From Leucocoprinus leucothites (lineage: Eukaryota; Basidiomycota; Agaricomycetes; Agaricales; Agaricaceae), in contig JAACJO010000004.1 in assembly GCA_013368445.1 (NCBI GenBank), positions 1,302,001 to 1,366,000 on the forward strand: a DNA stretch of 64,000 nt, given 5' to 3'. Positions 20,834-35,400 of this stretch are shown in pieces. Position 1 is the first letter of the stretch, and every line of letters starts with the position of its first letter. Both the position numbers and the translations under genes were made by a program. The notes beneath the pieces are model-generated. The model was given only the letters and a program-made list of their open reading frames with translations. It was not told the origin of the DNA and did not search any database.

Positions 20834-21726
20834 GATAGCTTCCATGATCACTTGTGGGATTTGGATGCTTGATCATTCCCACAAACTGGTGAAGTTTGTG
20901 CCATGGTATCAGGGATTCTAGAAAAGGTGATTCCACTTGAGCAGTGCTACACATGGCTAGTAAAACCTTGCTCCAAAAACTGTGTTTACCAATTGCAGGA
21001 AATTATGATTCCTATTTTTCTTGGTGCAGATGAGACAGGATTTAACATGACAGGTATGTTTATACAGAAATGGATATGTGACCAACAAAGAAATGTTTTT
21101 GACAATGATACCTTTCTAATGGTGGACCACTCAGTCTGCTCAATCATCCACACAGATTCTGATTGCAATAATTCAGGAAGCACTATGAATCCATTGCAGC
21201 ATTTCCCCATCTTGGCTTTGAGCTTCACCTGATCAAGTATCATGTTGGTCCATCACTCCACTTGCAGGTTCCCTGCTGCACTAACAAATGTTGTTATAGG
21301 ATGTCTGGTATTGTGTACCATGGAAGTTTACACTTCACCTTGTGAATCGTCCTGCCAGGTGGTGGAATGTGGAAATATGACAGCCAAGTCAACAATGGCT
21401 CTGGAAATTTGAGAGAATACTAGAAGACAATGCTGAGTCTTCTGACTTGTTGAAGCTCAATGGGAGAATAGCTCACTTTTACATATACATCCATGAAACT
21501 GTGGGGGACCACAACTGATTCACAGAATCACTCTTGGTTTCTTTCTGTCATTGACAGTCATTCAAGTATTGCACTACCAGATCCTGTTCTTTGATCTTGT
21601 CCTTTGAATTTTTCTTGTCTTTTGTAGGCTATAAAAGCATCTCTCTCTTGTATCTATTTTTGTCCCCCTCTCCTCATATTTTGATTTTGTCTTATATTCT
21701 TGTTTGTGCTCACTTTTTGACTTAGA
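20834..21726. other. CpG-poor repeat-like sequence without recognised product
   Basis: Short open stretches exist (for example MVSGILEKV at 20,903 and GGMWKYDSQVNN near 21,363), with possible splice signals such as TTGACAG at 21,559. I recognise no domain. Base composition matches the flanking repeats, so this is probably degraded repeat sequence or upstream exons of the relic at 21,727-23,380. Confidence 0.3.
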
Positions 21727-23380
21727 ATGGTTAATGCTCATCCCAATCACCCAAGCCATTCCCAGGCCTCTCAGAACAAACTTGAAATCACAGAAGTGGC
21801 CAATGTTGCTAACTTGTCTCAAACCCCTCATCACTACCTCTGATCTCACTCAGGCAACAAATGCCTCAGTATTTGCAGCTTTGACTGACACTTCTGCTCA
21901 GTCCTTGGCTCATGGGGCTGAGCCTCAGGATGTTGTGCCTGCAGCTGGTGAGTGCCCATATATTCCATGCCTTCAATGTAGAACTCATGCAAGATTATTT
22001 ACAGCTACAGCAGTTGGTCTTTCAATGTAGGCTACCTTGTGTCACTCATATGCTGTAACAAGAGACCCTGAGGAGATGTTTACTTCAAACAAGAACCCTC
22101 ATTGCAACCCATCTAGTGGTGATATCACTGACTACTAGTACTCTCCCAACAGTGAGGTGGTGGTTGCTCAGATTCCTTGCAAGCTGGACCTGGAAACCAC
22201 CTCCTTCAAGTTTTTGCTACACTTCAATCATTTTCCTAGCAATGGTCAAGTGAGTCAATGTTGTGTTTCATGGTATTGTCTTGATTTCAACTTTCACCAG
22301 ATCGATGACCCCTCCTTTACCAGAATCAGGGCAAACTTTACCTTCTGCAGCCTGACAGATGACAATACCTTGTATCTAGAAGATGTTCTCTCTGTTGGTA
22401 AAAAAGCTCTGTATGTCATGCATCACATTCAGTCTAAGCTTGAAGAGACCAAAGCTGCCAGTGAGTATCTATATAATTTACAATGTTGTCTCATGCTGAT
22501 TGACCTGGTCAATAGATCACCCTGATGGCAAAGTCAAGGGTTTCTATGAAACAAACAAGGTTATGGACCAGTTTACCTTCCAGGCCAAATCCAACACACT
22601 CCCCATACCTGCTGCCAATCCAGTTGATAACATCTCAGCAGCCAATGTTGAGATTAACAGTGAGTTCATTTGAATGTATGGCTTGATCATAGGAGGCTCA
22701 TTTTCTTGATTTAGCTAGCACTATTGAAGATATGTTCTCCAGTCTGAGCAAGTGTTGAGCCCATGTAGAAGCTTCTGTGGCTGCAAGCTCTTCAAGCATT
22801 GTTGCTAAGGACCTGGTAAGCATCATGATTGGGTTATACCTATCTGTATTAACATCATTTTCCAGATGTGACCACGTTGAAAGATTTCAAGGATGCATTG
22901 GGGGTTGGGGCAAGGGAGTCTTACATGGCCTTCATTGGAACCTGCCAGTTTCTCTGGGATAGCATTGTCAATGTTCCAGAGATTTGCAGCATGGACAGAG
23001 CCTTGATCAAGCCCCACAAGTACTGGTCTAAGCTCAGGCATGGCACTCTGGTCACAATCAATGTTATCTTCAGATAGTGAGTACTAAATGTTTCAATTGA
23101 TTGGCTTTCATTTCTGATAAGATTTTTACACAGCACCAGGGTTGGCAAGGGTGCTACTTGCTACTATCAAATGGTTCTTCAATGCATGCAGCTCCATCCA
23201 CATGGGGGCTTATCTGAGGGTGCTGGACAGCTTGTTGGCAAAGGAAAGAGGCACACAGAGATTGAGAGTGACAATGAGCTTGAGTATAGTGACAATCACC
23301 TGTTCACCCCCTCCCCATCCCCTGTCAAGAAGGCTCATGTTGACAAGGATGGAGACATTCCCATGGGGAGTAGTATCTAA
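21727..23380 (+). pseudogene. Degraded multi-exon gene of unknown function in the repeat region
   Basis: Coding-like segments are separated by plausible short introns (GTGAGT donors at about 21,948, 22,461 and 22,658). They start at ATG 21,727 (MVNAHPNHPSHSQ) and run through CKLDLETTSFK, ANFTFCSLTDDNTLYLEDV, LKDFKDALGVGARES, YMAFIGTCQFLWDSIV, ALIKPHKYW and GTLVTINVIFR, to a Ser/Pro-rich acidic end (LFTPSPSPVKK, stop 23,378-23,380). A stop interrupts the second exon region near 22,136 and the sequence is CpG-depleted like the transposons. I do not recognise the family. It could be a repeated host gene or a transposon passenger. Confidence 0.35.
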
Positions 23381-23434
23381 TTTGGTTTTCTTGTTCTTTT
23401 TGTAAGGTGCTGCTCCTGTTCCTTGGACTGTCAT

Positions 23435-23827
23435 GCTCCGTTTTCCGGTTAGTTTTGTGCACTTGTGTGATTTGTGTCTTGTGTATTATCGGGCCCATGT
23501 TTAGTTAGACACAATAGAAGGCTTGATATTGTCTGCATACATGTGAGGTCCTATTTGGTCTAGTTTATGGTAGGAACTGAGTAACAACAGAGTCGGGGAC
23601 AGACGGTGCAGGCCTGCGCCGTTAAGCGATGTAGTAATGTTACATTAATACAAGGCTTTGAGCTCAATGGTGTGTGGTGCACAACGGTTAATGGATGTTG
23701 CTCTCACGCTGATCATGTGATGGTGGTGGGCTTTGAAGCTCTAATGTTACATAAGGAGGGCTGAAAAATATCGTTTCTCTGCACACATCAGCTTTATATC
23801 ACTCAGGGATTGTCATTGTAGCTGAAC
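23435..23827. promoter_or_regulatory. Repeat/gene-region boundary and eIF4B upstream region
   Basis: CpG dinucleotides become common again from about 23,430. I see no gene in these 393 bp. The part next to the eIF4B start (CTTTATATCACTCAGG at about 23,792) is the likely promoter and 5' UTR. Confidence 0.45.
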
Positions 23828-25630
23828 ATGCGTGCGTCTTCTCTCTATCGAAAACCATCGCTTCTGATTTTCGCATCTATCAGCGCCCAAAAAGGCAAAG
23901 AAAATTGCCCTCAGCGAGTTCCTTGGAGACTCTGGTAAGTTGCAGATTGGTTAATAGGTTTATTAGTTCTCATCGTGACTACTGTAGCTTTAGGGTCATG
24001 GGCCGATGAGATGGATGCTTTACCCAGTGCTCGTATGCAATGCATGATACACCGTTACTGTTTGACATTAAATCCGCCGTAATTAGCTGCACCAAAGGAA
24101 GGCCCTGACGTACATCCTTCGAGACGGGACGATTTCCTTTCCTCCAGGCGTGAGTTTCTTTGTTTCCCTCATCTCGTCACATCGGCTCACTGTGTCCTCA
24201 AGTGGATCGCGCTGGTCCTATTCGCGAAGACGTTCCATTACCAACTCAGCCTCCCTACACTGCTTTTGTTGGGAATCTTGCCTTTGACCTGGTGGAAAGC
24301 GATTTGGAGAATTTCTTCCAAAGTGTTAAGGTATGTTCCATCAACCTGAAAGTCCACCATCTCATCAATCCCGTGGACAGTCTGTGAAGATTATTAAAGA
24401 TAGAGAGGACAAGCCGAAGGGCTTTGGATACGTTGAATTTGATGATTTGGATGGTCTGAAAGCAGCTCTCACAAATAGCGGACAGGTAAGACTTTATTCT
24501 CGCAACTTCCGAAGCACCCTCATGTTTTTGAAACACCAGGTCTTGGCTGGGCGAACAATCCGTGTCAGTGTTGCAGAACCTCGTACGTCTTATTCAATTA
24601 TTCCATGAGCCGACGAATTCTTTAGACTGATCTCACTGTGATTTCAGCGAAAGAACGATCTTTCGGTCATGGTTCATCCGAAGATAACTCAAAGTTTGAT
24701 AATCCTTGGCGACGTGAGGGCCCTCTTCCAGACCTCCCCAACGCCCGTGAACCTCCCCGTCGCAAATTTGAAGGAACCTCCGAAAGGTTACCCAGCGTAT
24801 CCGATTCAGTGAATGATTGGCGCTCTCAGCGCGCCCCAAAACTTCCCGAGCCGGAGATTCCTAAAAGGCAAGGCTCTGGATTTCACAACGGAGAAAGTGC
24901 TGCCGATAAGGAGGAAGTTTGGGCAATCGGCTCCAAATTCAAGCCATCGTCAACAGAAGAGGGGCCTGGCAGTAGGTTCGGTAGCCTTCGAGTCAAAGAG
25001 TCAGCTCCATCTGTGGCAGATGAAGGCGACTGGCGGAGTCGGACAAGGCCTTCTCGTAAGTACCACAAATACCCCTAGGCACCGACGCAGACTCAAAGTA
25101 AAACTCTACTTAGCAAGCGGCTCAACTCCACCTACACCTCAAATGGGCCGCAGGAAGTTAGAACTCCTGCCTCGTTCAGGCAATGCCTCAGCTTCTCCAA
25201 GCCCCTTGTCATCTCCAAAGATGGGCGCCGCTCCCCCAGCCCCATCACGCTCGAATCCTTTCGGTGCAGCCAAGTGCGGCGTTTTCCTTTGTATGAAACC
25301 GATTGACTGATGTACTCTCTCAGACCAGTTGATGTCACCGGAAGGGAAAAAGAAATTTCCGAGCGAGTTGAGAAGGATCGTGACCGTCTGACCATATCTC
25401 GAACAAGCTCTCGTACAGCATCCGAGCGCCCTTCAGCTCGCCCGCGAACTCCACCTATTACTTCGGCTCCCAGCGCATCGTCTCCTCGAGTGTCTACAAG
25501 AACCCTAGCGCCCAACGTTAAGCCTACCTTGAGCTTCGCAAATGTAGCCGCCAACAAAGAAAAGGCCTCTGGGACCGAATCTGAGACTCAAAACTCAGAC
25601 GGTGCAAAGAATGAAGGCAGTGTATTGTAG
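23828..25630 (+). CDS. Translation initiation factor eIF4B-like RRM protein
   Basis: The protein is an RNA-binding cofactor of the eIF4F/eIF4A cap-dependent initiation machinery in the cytoplasm. I place the start at ATG 23,828, followed after four coding bases by a 52 bp intron (23,832-23,883). This gives MPPKKAKKIALSEFLGD, and the next exon reads GSWADEMDALPSA, the conserved eIF4B N-terminus. A single RRM follows (YTAFVGNLAF = RNP2; KGFGYVEF = RNP1), ending at GRTIRVSVAEP. The rest is a long low-complexity tail rich in Arg, Ser, Pro and Glu (GSKFKPSS, FANVAANKEK), stop at 25,628-25,630. At least eight short introns are apparent. It converges on the cyclophilin gene with 105 bp between stops. 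Orthology is confident; exact exon borders in the tail are less so. Confidence 0.85.
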
Positions 25631-25735
25631 GGTATTCAATCTACTTGGTTTGTAGCTCCGTATGGGCATTGCATCTAAGACTGGTGGTGCTCAGGATCGA
25701 CATACTTCATCCGACCTCTGCCTGGTGACATTGCA

Positions 25736-26873
25736 TTAGCAATCCATAACCACGGGAATATAATTTAACCCACCTTTATAACGCACGCCCCCTTGAGTTG
25801 AATCTTGATAAGTTTCTCGGATTTGAGTGAGAGCACGCCTTCTTTCTTCCTCAAGGCGCTGGGCCTCTTCTCTCTCTAATCGAGCGTCGTACTCCTCCTC
25901 AGTCTCTTTCCGCTCTGCACCTTTCAAGTCAGGGTCTTCTGTCTTCACCTTTTCATCATTATCGCGCTTTTTCCTTTTAGGGCGGTTACCTTCCGTGCTG
26001 TGTTCCCGACGGCTACGACTTTTTTTGGATTTTCTACTGTTGGTTGAATGTTCGGGATCTAGAAGGGGTGTGAGTCCAGCTCCATACACCAACGGGAAGA
26101 GCTTACCGGTTTCTTTGCGCTTTCGAAGCTCCAGCTCCCCGCAGTTCACGATAACAATTGGTTTCGTTGGCCTATCCTTCTGATCCACTGGCACTTCAGC
26201 GAGCCTCTGGATAACGTCTTCGAGACCCTTAACGATCTTGCCAAACACAACATGTTTGCCTAGTGAAAGACTTTTCTGGAAAGTGCTCCAAGCTTGTCAG
26301 GGATGTACTCACCATTTAGATGAGGACACTCCCGGAGTGTGATGAAAAACTGGGAACCATTAGTATCTGGTCCCTTGTTTGCCATACAAAGCAAGGCAGG
26401 TGAATCCAGAGGTCTGTGCAAGTCTTCGTCTGAGAAAGTTCCCCCGTAAATTGATTCGCCACCAGTACCGTTACGTTTGGAAAAATCTGTTGCTTGTGTC
26501 AGCACTAGTCACTCATTCATTCATCCAGTCAGCCGGCAACGAAGACCTACCTCCTCCCTGAATCATGAAATCCTTAATGGAGCGATGAATAATACTGTCC
26601 TTATAGTATAAGGCATATCCGCTGGCAGACGTGCCCATTTCACCGGTGCAGAGGGAACGGAAACTTTTTTTCGGATTAATGGCCTTCATTCAATCCAAAG
26701 ATTCATAGAAGGAAATCACTTTTCACAGGTTTTTGGGGCGGTATCACTGAAAAGTTCGAAAATAACCCTGAAGGAAGGGAGGTTAGATGGTATTTTCTAC
26801 CACATGCAGACTCTCACCTTCCATGCGGCTCGTCGCCGACCGTGAAATCCATGAAAACTCGTGGACGAACCAT
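25736..26873 (-). CDS. CypG/NKTR-like peptidyl-prolyl cis-trans isomerase (nuclear cyclophilin)
   Basis: The start is ATG 26,873 ([18 protein letters not shown]). The cyclophilin fold runs through [68 protein letters not shown] and IVNCGEL. The Arg, Phe, Gln and Phe active-site positions are visible. The Trp of canonical CypA (loop PWLDGKH) is His here (PHLNGKH), as in CypG/NKTR-type SR-cyclophilins. The C-terminal 100 residues are highly charged ([10 protein letters not shown], then Glu/Arg-rich), ending with [11 protein letters not shown]. This suggests a nuclear, splicing-associated isomerase. The gene has several short introns and shares a 160 bp upstream region with the divergent Ras-like gene. 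Confidence 0.85.
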
Positions 26874-27033
26874 AGTGTTGAGAAGTAATTGATGGTGAGA
26901 GAGCAAGCCTTTCTGGGAGTCCCACGGTTAGCGTTAATCGGAATCCAGGGACTCAAGGCGTCTTTCTGCATGCGAACACGGCCCTTCTCCCACTCCGTCG
27001 CCTCTTTCTCTCCTGACAGCAAACTCGATTATC
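26874..27033. promoter_or_regulatory. Short divergent promoter between the cyclophilin and Ras-like genes
   Basis: Only 160 bp separate the two start codons (26,873 minus; 27,034 plus), so both 5' UTRs and promoters must fit or overlap here. No clear TATA box is visible. Confidence 0.6.
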
Positions 27034-27954
27034 ATGCAACAATTCAATGTTGTTGTCCTCGGAGGTGAGCCTTGTCACTTATTCTCATCGAGTCGCTCAT
27101 CACTAATGGCGTTAAAGCTGGAGGGGTAGGCAAATCCGCCCTCACAGGCAAGTCATCCGCTGGCCCTTTTTATTCGAAATGCATACCAACTTATCTCTTC
27201 AGTTCGCTTCATCCGTGACGAGTTTCTTGAAAACTATGACCCAACAATAGAAGGTATTAAACCTGGTACCTGGGTGCGGATTTTTGGCTGAGTCCTGAGT
27301 AGAAGAATACCGACGTCCCCTCATGGTCGATGGCGAACTGACCTCGGTGCGCTATACCGTTACATTCAGCCCCCGCCTTGGCGCTAATTGGCATAATATT
27401 CAGCTCGAGGTTCTCGATACTTCTGGTGCTGAACAGTTTACATCCCTGCACGAGGTTTACATCAAGGTATGAAGCAAGCATCTTTCTTCCCCACCTGACG
27501 TCAATCATGGGCTAGTCTGGACGTGGGTTCATACTCGTATTCAGGTATGGCTAGAGTGAAAAGTGTATGATCTAACCAGACCAACCCACCTTCGCAGCCT
27601 TACTCAAGAAACGAGCCTGAAGGAAGTTGATTACTTGCGCAAGCAGATTTTCCGCATCAAAGGCAATGATGCGGTGAGTGTGAACGTGATGCTTCAATTT
27701 ACAGCATCAACTCACCTGCACTGTAGACGGTCCCAATAGTTGTCGCTGGAACCAAGCTGGACCTTGTGAATGAACGTGAAGTACAGACGAACACCATCCA
27801 ATCTCTGGCAAGCCGCTGGGGCCTTCCATTCTACGAAACCTCTGCGAAACGGAACTGGCATGTGAATGACGTTTTTGAAGATTTAGTGCGGCAGATGAGG
27901 AGACGATACCCACCGACAAGGAGGAGGACCGAGAGACGCTGCATCATCATGTAG
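27034..27954 (+). CDS. Ras/Rap-like small GTPase with CAAX box
   Basis: Membrane-attached GTP switch. After splicing, the protein starts MQQFNVVVLGAGGVGKSALT (P-loop GAGGVGKS). Effector region ENYDPTIEEEYRR, switch II DTSGAEQFTSL, guanine motifs GTKLDL and ETSAK, and C-terminal CIIM (CAAX, Met favouring farnesylation) follow. The size is close to that of Ras proteins. It resembles Rap/Rsr1 (EQFTSLHEVYIKSGRGF). Oddities: DTSG instead of DTAG, and TKLD (usual in Rho/Rac) instead of NKxD. The intron inside codon V after SALT uses a GC donor (ACAG|GCAAGT at 27,146-27,152). About six introns are present. The role in polarity or budding is inferred from the Rsr1 resemblance. Confidence 0.85.
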
Positions 27955-28333
27955 CCTTCTGGGCTCGGAACATCACAACCGTTGAGACTCGATATTGACT
28001 CATTTCGTGGATATATTCAGACACTGCTACATGTCCATATCCAGTGCTATCCAGATACCCTCGCTATTTACCTGTTTATCTACCCCGTATTTCCTGTATG
28101 ATACCCTTGGAGGAGTATAAATAGAGAGCTCTGAGTGTGACTTTGAAATGCGTAAATTATTCCCCGTTAGGTGATCTGTGTTTGTCCTTGTTGACTGCAC
28201 TGCACTGGTTTGCTACTTATTTTTCTGACTCCGCTGCCCACGCACCTTCCTCACCTTTCCTCACCTTTCCTCACTTTTCATCACTTTGTCCAGGTCTCTT
28301 CTTTCCTTACACTCTTCTTAATCCCGCGAAAAA
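27955..28333. promoter_or_regulatory. Intergenic region upstream of DBP2
   Basis: These 379 bp hold the 3' UTR of the Ras-like gene and the DBP2 promoter and leader. The last 130 bp are strongly pyrimidine-rich (repeats of CTTTCCTCAC at about 28,250-28,275). CT-rich stretches are common upstream of highly expressed fungal genes. No other gene is seen. Confidence 0.5.
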
Positions 28334-30913
<2,580 letters not shown>

Positions 30914-31063
30914 TTGATTCGCGTTCATCGCGTGGACTTGGTTTCCCTATGTTAGACTCATGCATAGTACCCATAGATTCATCATATCATATTTTTGGCC
31001 GAGTGCCGGATTTGCTTTTCTCTTGTATTTTGCGATTGGCTTGCTTGAACCTTTACACACAAC

Positions 31064-32140
31064 ATGGTCCACTCTGAACAGTTCGTGGTGGCAGGTTTAC
31101 TCGTCAATGTCTTCAGTCTGGATCCTCTCACACAATCTTCTCGTCCGGCTGTAGTGTTGTTTTTCTTGCATGGTCGCGGCGAATCGGCGGTGAATATCCA
31201 GGAGTATGTAGGGGTGATCTTGGAGAAATCTCGACCTCTGCGGGATTCGACTGATAAGCATGATCTCATTGTCATCACCTTCGTACGTGCCCTTGAGCGG
31301 CGTCTCCGGTGCCTCATGCTGACATGCAGCTGCCCTAGGATCATCGAAATCATGGCACACGTCTGCGAGATGCCAAAGCAAATGGTGGTTGGAGCAAAAA
31401 CCCAGAAACCAACAATGACCGGCATGCGTGAGCTGAACACTTTAGTTGATCCTGTGAATGCCGATCATGCTCAATATTCTTAGGCTGGACATGTACGCTA
31501 TCCAGAGTGCGCGTTCCATTTCCTCTCGCCGTAGTGGATTCTCATGGCAGTGCTCGTAGATGGGACGGCAGACGACGTCTCATTCTTGATTGATTTCCTG
31601 CCAGGATATCTCTTTCCAACAGACAGCCGCAGTATACATGCCTGGGGAGTTGCGGGCAAGAGTCTCGGTGGACACTCCACCTGGCTGGCTCTCGCACACG
31701 GTACGAGCTCATGAGCTCAAGTCTTCAGGAGGCTGACGGCTTGTCAAGATGATCGCTTGAGCTTCGGTGCTCCCATCATTGGATGCCCGGATTATCTCAA
31801 ACTGATGCAGGCGAGAGCCATCAAACGTTCAGTGCCTACAGAGCCACCTTACTTTCCAACCAGGCTCATCGAGATGGTTAAACGCAAGGATCCTGTGGCG
31901 AAACCGTATGACCAGCTGGACGCAACAAACCCTTTTTTGGGTAAAAAGATATTCATTATGTCCGGTGCGGCTGATAAACTCGTGCCATGGGTGGCAAGTG
32001 AAGACTTTGTAGAAAAACTGGAAGTGGGGCCGAGCGGTGTAAAGAAAATCATGTTACAGGAAGGCATCGGGCACGAGTGCACGCGGGAAATGCTGGAGGC
32101 GCTGGGAGTGTTTGTGGGAGAGGGATATTTGTGGAAATAA
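31064..32140 (+). CDS. Alpha/beta-hydrolase-fold protein
   Basis: A probable esterase or lipase-like hydrolase of unknown substrate. The start ATG 31,064 reads MVHSEQFVVAGLLVNVF. FFLHGRGES carries the oxyanion HG, DHRNHG follows in the next exon, the nucleophile elbow is GKSLGG (about 31,665), and DADK/HE-type partners are SGAADKLVPW (acid) and GIGHECT (His). The protein ends GYLWK at 32,140. About four short introns are needed (31,280, 31,427, 31,506 and 31,700). There is no signal peptide or membrane segment, so it is probably cytosolic. The catalytic triad appears complete. Confidence 0.8.
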
Positions 32141-32420
32141 TTACATAATAAATGGATTACCTCAGCGAGTGTTGTTGAGTGAGTTGAGTGCAAAGCGCTG
32201 TTTTGTAAACATAGACCAGGCTTGCAGAGTGGGCATTCTCCGTATATCTGCCTATTCACTTCCCTCTCGCCCGCCTCCTCCCTCACCTCTGAGCTATTTG
32301 GCTACACAACACGCACCAGAAAGTACTGACCGCGTGGGCAGCTGCGACGAACGCAGATCCAATCAACGGGACACGGATTGCCAGTAGTTTTCCTTTACAG
32401 TCCAGGAAACTCTGTCGCCG

Positions 32421-35400
32421 ATGCCTCGCCGCTCCGGTCGTACATCACTTGCAAACTCTGTTCACCTCCAGACCCCAGAACTCTCTGCCCCTGCCCCCGA
32501 GCACAACCTCTTCAGCGCCGACCTCCTTCTACTCCGTACCCACTGGAAATGGGCCGCTTTCTGCCAATTCATCACCACCTTTTCTCCAATGCTTAATATC
32601 CCGGATGTCACGGTCAATGTACGGTACTTTTTCTAACTAACAGATTCCATACTCATTTATTTCAGGACGTCGAGTCTGATCTCGTTTCTGGCACAAGAAA
32701 TGTTATTCCTCGTGTCATGCAAAGGTTGTTGTATACACTTACTTATGACAGGAAAATATCGTATGTGGGCGTCATTCCATCCAATCTAACTTTACTGAAA
32801 ATGACCTGCTTCAGCACCGACAATTGGCAGTCTCCACTTCGTAGACAATATCTGAAACGTGATCCCCTTTCCAATCCTCTTGGGCCCGAGCCGCCAAAGG
32901 TTCGGAAAACAGAGTCTCGAGAACAGTCTCCCGAAAATACTGGTGGTGAGGATGCTCAGGGTCATTCAGACGAGGCAAGTCGCTCCTTTTCTCGTGTCAT
33001 TCCACCATCTCATTGTTCCTTCTAGCTTCCCTCAGAATTACCGGATAACCAACCATCCCTAGAAGCTCAATCGCAGGCAGAACCATCTAGGACCGTGTCT
33101 GAAATCTCGCGTGCCACCACCCAAGAGGTTGATGGCGACGAAAAGAAGGATAGTGAAACCCATCCCACTGTGGACTGGTTTGACCTTCCTGTGCTCGCAA
33201 AACTCGAGTCGATGCATCTTGTCACCGAATGGCAATTCCAGAACCCGACACGTCTCAGGATGTTGATGAAAAGTGATGACGACCTTGCTACCTGGGTACG
33301 TTTAAATCTTTCGCTTCCCTATTCCCATACTCATCATCCAATCTAGCGTCACGAACCGGTTGGTTATGATAGCAAGCGGAATGCTTACTGGTTAATTGGT
33401 GGTATGTCAATTTATTTATATTCACGAACACGACTTAAAATCAGAACAGAAGATCGACTCTGGATCCAGCGGGCACCTCCGAAACCTGCAAAAACATTGA
33501 AACGCAAGAGACCCACCGAAACTCGCAAAGCTGCGCGACCCGAAAAATCTAAACCAAAACCACCCAAACGACGGCGTACTAATAAGAGTACAGCTCAAGA
33601 AAACACACCGCAGAGGACAGGACGGGGTCGGGCAGCTAAGCTGCAGGCTAAAATCAAACTCGACGCTCAGGCTAAAGAACTCGCGGCTTTGAACAAACAG
33701 GCTCAGGCGCGTGGAACCAGACAATCGACAAGATCGACAAGAGGCTCAAATAATCCACCAGCCCGGCCACAGGGGACACGTCTCAGTGCACGTCTGCGAG
33801 GAGCACAGAACAACGAATGGCAGTCTATTCCGGATGAATGGTTAAATGAATCATCCGACGCTGGTCACGAGAGCGGTACTGAGGATGAAAGGGTGGATCC
33901 ACAGGTTTCGAAGATGAATGGAGAGCGGGAAGACAGTGTCAGCGATTTAACTGAGCTCTCCGATGATTCCGATGCCGATGACCTAGATGAAAAACCGGAG
34001 GAACAGGACACCCCAGATGAGCAGGAAGAGGAAGAGGAGGATTCCCCAAAACAGGAAGAAGAAGAGAATCCAGCTGAAAACTTTGTTGAGTGGGAGACGG
34101 TGAGTGTACTAGATTTCACTAGACACAGATCTCTCAATTTTCACAAACTAGATTTGTGTTACGCTGGAGGAATGGGAACACGTCGCGGGGCGATTTGAAA
34201 AGGCTACACACTACCTAGAAAAGGCTTTATACAAGTATCTCACAAACGAAATAGTCCCCAACATCGTTGAGGCACTTAGGGTAAGTGTTAATTCTTCAAC
34301 TCTCCGACCAAGGTTGACGCAGTCATTACAGGAGGTAGAAAGGAAGAAACGGCTGGAGGAAGCACTTAATCATCGCAAGAGGTCGTCACGACTTGCCATC
34401 AAGGAGAGCGAACGCGAAGAAGCTCGCCTTGCAAGGATACGCAAGGCAGAGGAGGAAGAAAAAATGGGCCGTGCGAGAAGATTAGAGGCTCGTCGTCAGC
34501 GGGAGGAAGAAGAGCGGCTCAAACGTGAGCAGGCGCGAGAACAGCGGAGAAAGGAACGAGAGGCCCGCGAATTGCGCAGACATGCAGAACAAGAGTGAGT
34601 GGTCACCTCGACCAGTCAATTTGTGTTATTGAATTTTTCTCAGGGAAGAGGAAGAGTCAAATCACGAAGAGGAACCGGCTCCATCATCCAAGCAGCCTCC
34701 TGCTCCTCCTTCATCCGCTAAACCTTCGCCTCAGTCGCAGAGAGCTCCAAGGCAACGAACCAAACCTTCCCCAAATGGTACTACACCAAAAGCTCGCGTC
34801 AAGACAGGTGACTGGGAGCTTGATTGTGAAGTATGCTGTAAACGGGGGTTTAATTTGGTATGCTTCGTGTTCTTATAGGAAGGGATTTATCGATCTAACA
34901 CATGAGTTAGGATGATCGCACGCCGATGATGTCCTGTGGAAAATGCTTCAAGTGGCAGCATATTGCCTGTCATGACCTTGCTGATGAAAGGGCTGGCAGG
35001 GCGAAACGAAATTGGGATTCTGTCGAGTTCATTTGCCAACAATGTCGATCCAGAATGTTTGCTGGTGGCGACGGGACAAATCCTGCTTTGGGGGATCCCC
35101 GTTATAATCATCAATCGGCGCAAGGCATTAGTCTATCTTCACCCTACTATAACCACACACCATATCAGTCTTACGCAGCTCAGGGATATGCAGCCACGCA
35201 CGCACCTCAAGCCTCTACTATCTCTTCACTTTATCACGCCGCCAATGGCAACTATTCGCATTACGCCCAATCTTATGGAGATCCTCGGGCTCCCAACATG
35301 CCCGATCGATACCCAGCACCTAGTCAACCCTATCTTCCGACCCATCACTACCCTCAACCTCCATCGACAATATCGTTCAGTCATTATCAGCCCCGGGATG

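Noticed and set aside
33422..34137. Ser/Phe-rich open frames on the minus strand opposite the DDT/PHD gene
   Set aside because: They are mirror images of Lys/Glu- and Asp/Glu-rich coding sequence on the plus strand.
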